This document shows positions 4,713 to 5,222 of a stretch of 5,222 bases of DNA, in pieces. The notes under the pieces are model-generated. The model made no database searches, had not been told where the DNA came from, and saw only the letters and a program-made list of their open reading frames with translations. The first letter of the stretch is position 1. Each line of letters opens with the position of its first letter. This stretch comes from an uncultured Rikenella sp. (GTDB lineage: Bacteria > Bacteroidota > Bacteroidia > Bacteroidales > Rikenellaceae), in contig NZ_CAJTUJ010000127.1 in NCBI RefSeq assembly GCF_910579375.1, positions 1 to 5,222 on the forward strand. The letters are read 5' to 3'. The position numbers and the translations under genes were made by a program.

Positions 4713-4759
4713 AGTAGGCTTAGTTAAGCGGGTTTCGACTCAAAATTCTAAGACTTACT
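4713..4759 (+). other. Stem-loop in the 3' untranslated region of the exb operon
   Basis: AGTAGGCTTAG (4713-4723) can pair with CTAAGACTTACT (4748-4759) as 11 pairs with one G-U and one bulged A, around a 24-base loop. It lies between the stop of the second exbD and the terminator hairpin and is not followed by a T-run. It may stabilise the 3' end of the mRNA. Confidence 0.35.
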
Positions 4760-4773
4760 CGCACAGGATAGTT

Positions 4774-4807
4774 AAGGGTTTCTCTCATTCGAGAGAAACC
4801 CTTTTTT
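4774..4807 (+). terminator. Strong intrinsic terminator of the exb operon
   Basis: A perfect 13-bp stem, AAGGGTTTCTCTC (4774-4786) with GAGAGAAACCCTT (4791-4803), around the loop ATTC, ends in a run of six T (4802-4807). On the minus strand the left arm supplies only AA before the stem, so its direction is mainly plus. It should end the exbB-to-exbD transcript. Confidence 0.93.
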
Positions 4808-5059
4808 GTTGCGAAAGGCGTTGCGGGAAGGCTGGGACTCATTTGCCTGGTGCGCGGACAGAGATTTGAGCCTCCGGCAGTTTGAGGATGCGCAGCATCC
4901 GTCTAAAGTTTGGCTACGCGTTGCCTTAGGCTTCCTCGTGCTACCTCGGCATAGCCCGTAAACGGTCTCTGCTCTCGGAACGCTACCCGGTTCCTCCTCG
5001 CCGCTCGGCAATTTGCAAACAGCGTTTGCATTGCTCTCGCTGGCAGCGTCGGTTTTCTG

Positions 5060-5083
5060 GTTCTCTTTGTTTACAAAGAGAAC
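5060..5083. repeat. 10-bp hairpin GTTCTCTTTG/CAAAGAGAAC
   Basis: A perfect 10-bp inverted repeat (5060-5069 with 5074-5083) around TTTA. It lacks a T-run on either side, so it is not a standard terminator. It lies within the palindrome-dense region and could be one module of a dispersed repeat. Confidence 0.6.
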
Positions 5084-5128
5084 AGTTTCAGGCGGGTCAA
5101 AGCTCACCCGCGCGCGACAGCTGGAGTA

Positions 5129-5169
5129 GGAAATCATTCAAAGCGATTTGCGCTTTGAATAAGATTTCC
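5129..5169. repeat. 17-bp bulged hairpin
   Basis: The inner stem ATTCAAAGCG/CGCTTTGAAT (5136-5145, 5151-5160) around ATTTG is extended by the outer stem GGAAATC/GATTTCC (5129-5135, 5163-5169), with a two-base AA bulge at 5161-5162. It is the longest dyad in the final 400 bases and sits seven bases before the second copy of the 13-bp direct repeat. Confidence 0.6.
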
Positions 5170-5222
5170 GCCAGCGCGCGGACAGAGAATGGGGTAGAGG
5201 CTGCCCATTCCGACTGCCGGGA

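Larger units (their letters stand above)
4809..5222. repeat. Palindrome-dense intergenic region, probable dispersed repeat
   Basis: No convincing gene is present. The only long frame (minus, 5137 to 4772) is Ser/Arg/Cys-rich, crosses the terminator and shows no domain. The stretch holds a series of perfect or near-perfect dyads: GGATGC-GCA-GCATCC (4886-4900); TGCAAAC-AGC-GTTTGCA with outer GCAA/TTGC (5008-5034); 5060-5083; GCGGGT/ACCCGC (5092-5111); 5129-5169; and GAATGGG/CCCATTC (5187-5210). GCGCGGACAGAGA occurs twice as a direct repeat, at 4852-4864 and 5176-5188, bracketing most of the region. The last bases (5191-5206, GGGGTAGAGGCTGCCC) echo the 23-bp array at 125-230. This mosaic is what one expects of a repeated intergenic element, but copy number cannot be seen from one window. 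Confidence 0.45.

Noticed and set aside
4772..5137. 121-codon minus-strand frame after the exb operon
   Set aside because: It ends inside the exb terminator and runs through many palindromes. Its Ser/Arg/Cys-rich protein shows no domain. It is more likely repeat DNA than a gene.
1..5222. CRISPR array, toxin-antitoxin pair, transposase or phage genes
   Set aside because: No repeat-spacer pattern with regular spacers is present; the 23-bp array has no unique spacers. No protein in any frame shows such motifs.

Overview
The window looks like chromosomal DNA of a Bacteroidota member. A GC-rich Bacteroidales such as Alistipes/Rikenellaceae is my best guess, by inference and not from any search. 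The reasons are: a -7 box of the TAnnTTTG type ahead of the asparaginase gene; almost no Shine-Dalgarno sequences before the genes; a remnant of a 'Fibrobacter succinogenes major paralogous' (FISUMP) domain, common in Bacteroidales surface proteins; and an exbB - small membrane protein - exbD - exbD cluster whose proteins have the typical Bacteroidota form.

Layout. Positions 1-521 look like a decayed accessory stretch. It holds two minus-strand protein remnants: an unidentified one running off the left edge, and a FISUMP C-terminus with its own terminator. Between them is a degenerate 23-bp tandem repeat. Positions 527-1540 encode a complete type I (cytoplasmic) L-asparaginase, with a candidate promoter almost touching its start codon. 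A tRNA-Ser(GGA) lies at 1724-1811. Positions 1812-2257 hold no convincing gene, but they contain three abutting hairpins (one with a 20-bp stem), a pair of imperfect direct repeats, and a leader with mutually exclusive hairpins ahead of exbB.

Positions 2258-4681 form one apparent operon: an ExbB/TolQ-type proton-channel subunit with a signal peptide, a 140-residue membrane protein of unknown function, and two different ExbD/TolR subunits. Together they should form an inner-membrane motor that uses the proton gradient to energise outer-membrane processes, most likely TonB-dependent uptake. No tonB is present in the window. A strong intrinsic terminator at 4774-4807 closes the operon.

Positions 4809-5222 hold no convincing gene. 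This stretch is packed with palindromes and ends in sequence that echoes the 23-bp repeat near the left edge, so it is probably a dispersed intergenic repeat.

I do not see a clear undescribed defence or mobile system. The items most worth a second look are the hairpin cluster after the tRNA, the repeat family shared by the two ends of the window, the switch-like exbB leader, and the unknown membrane protein inside the Exb operon.
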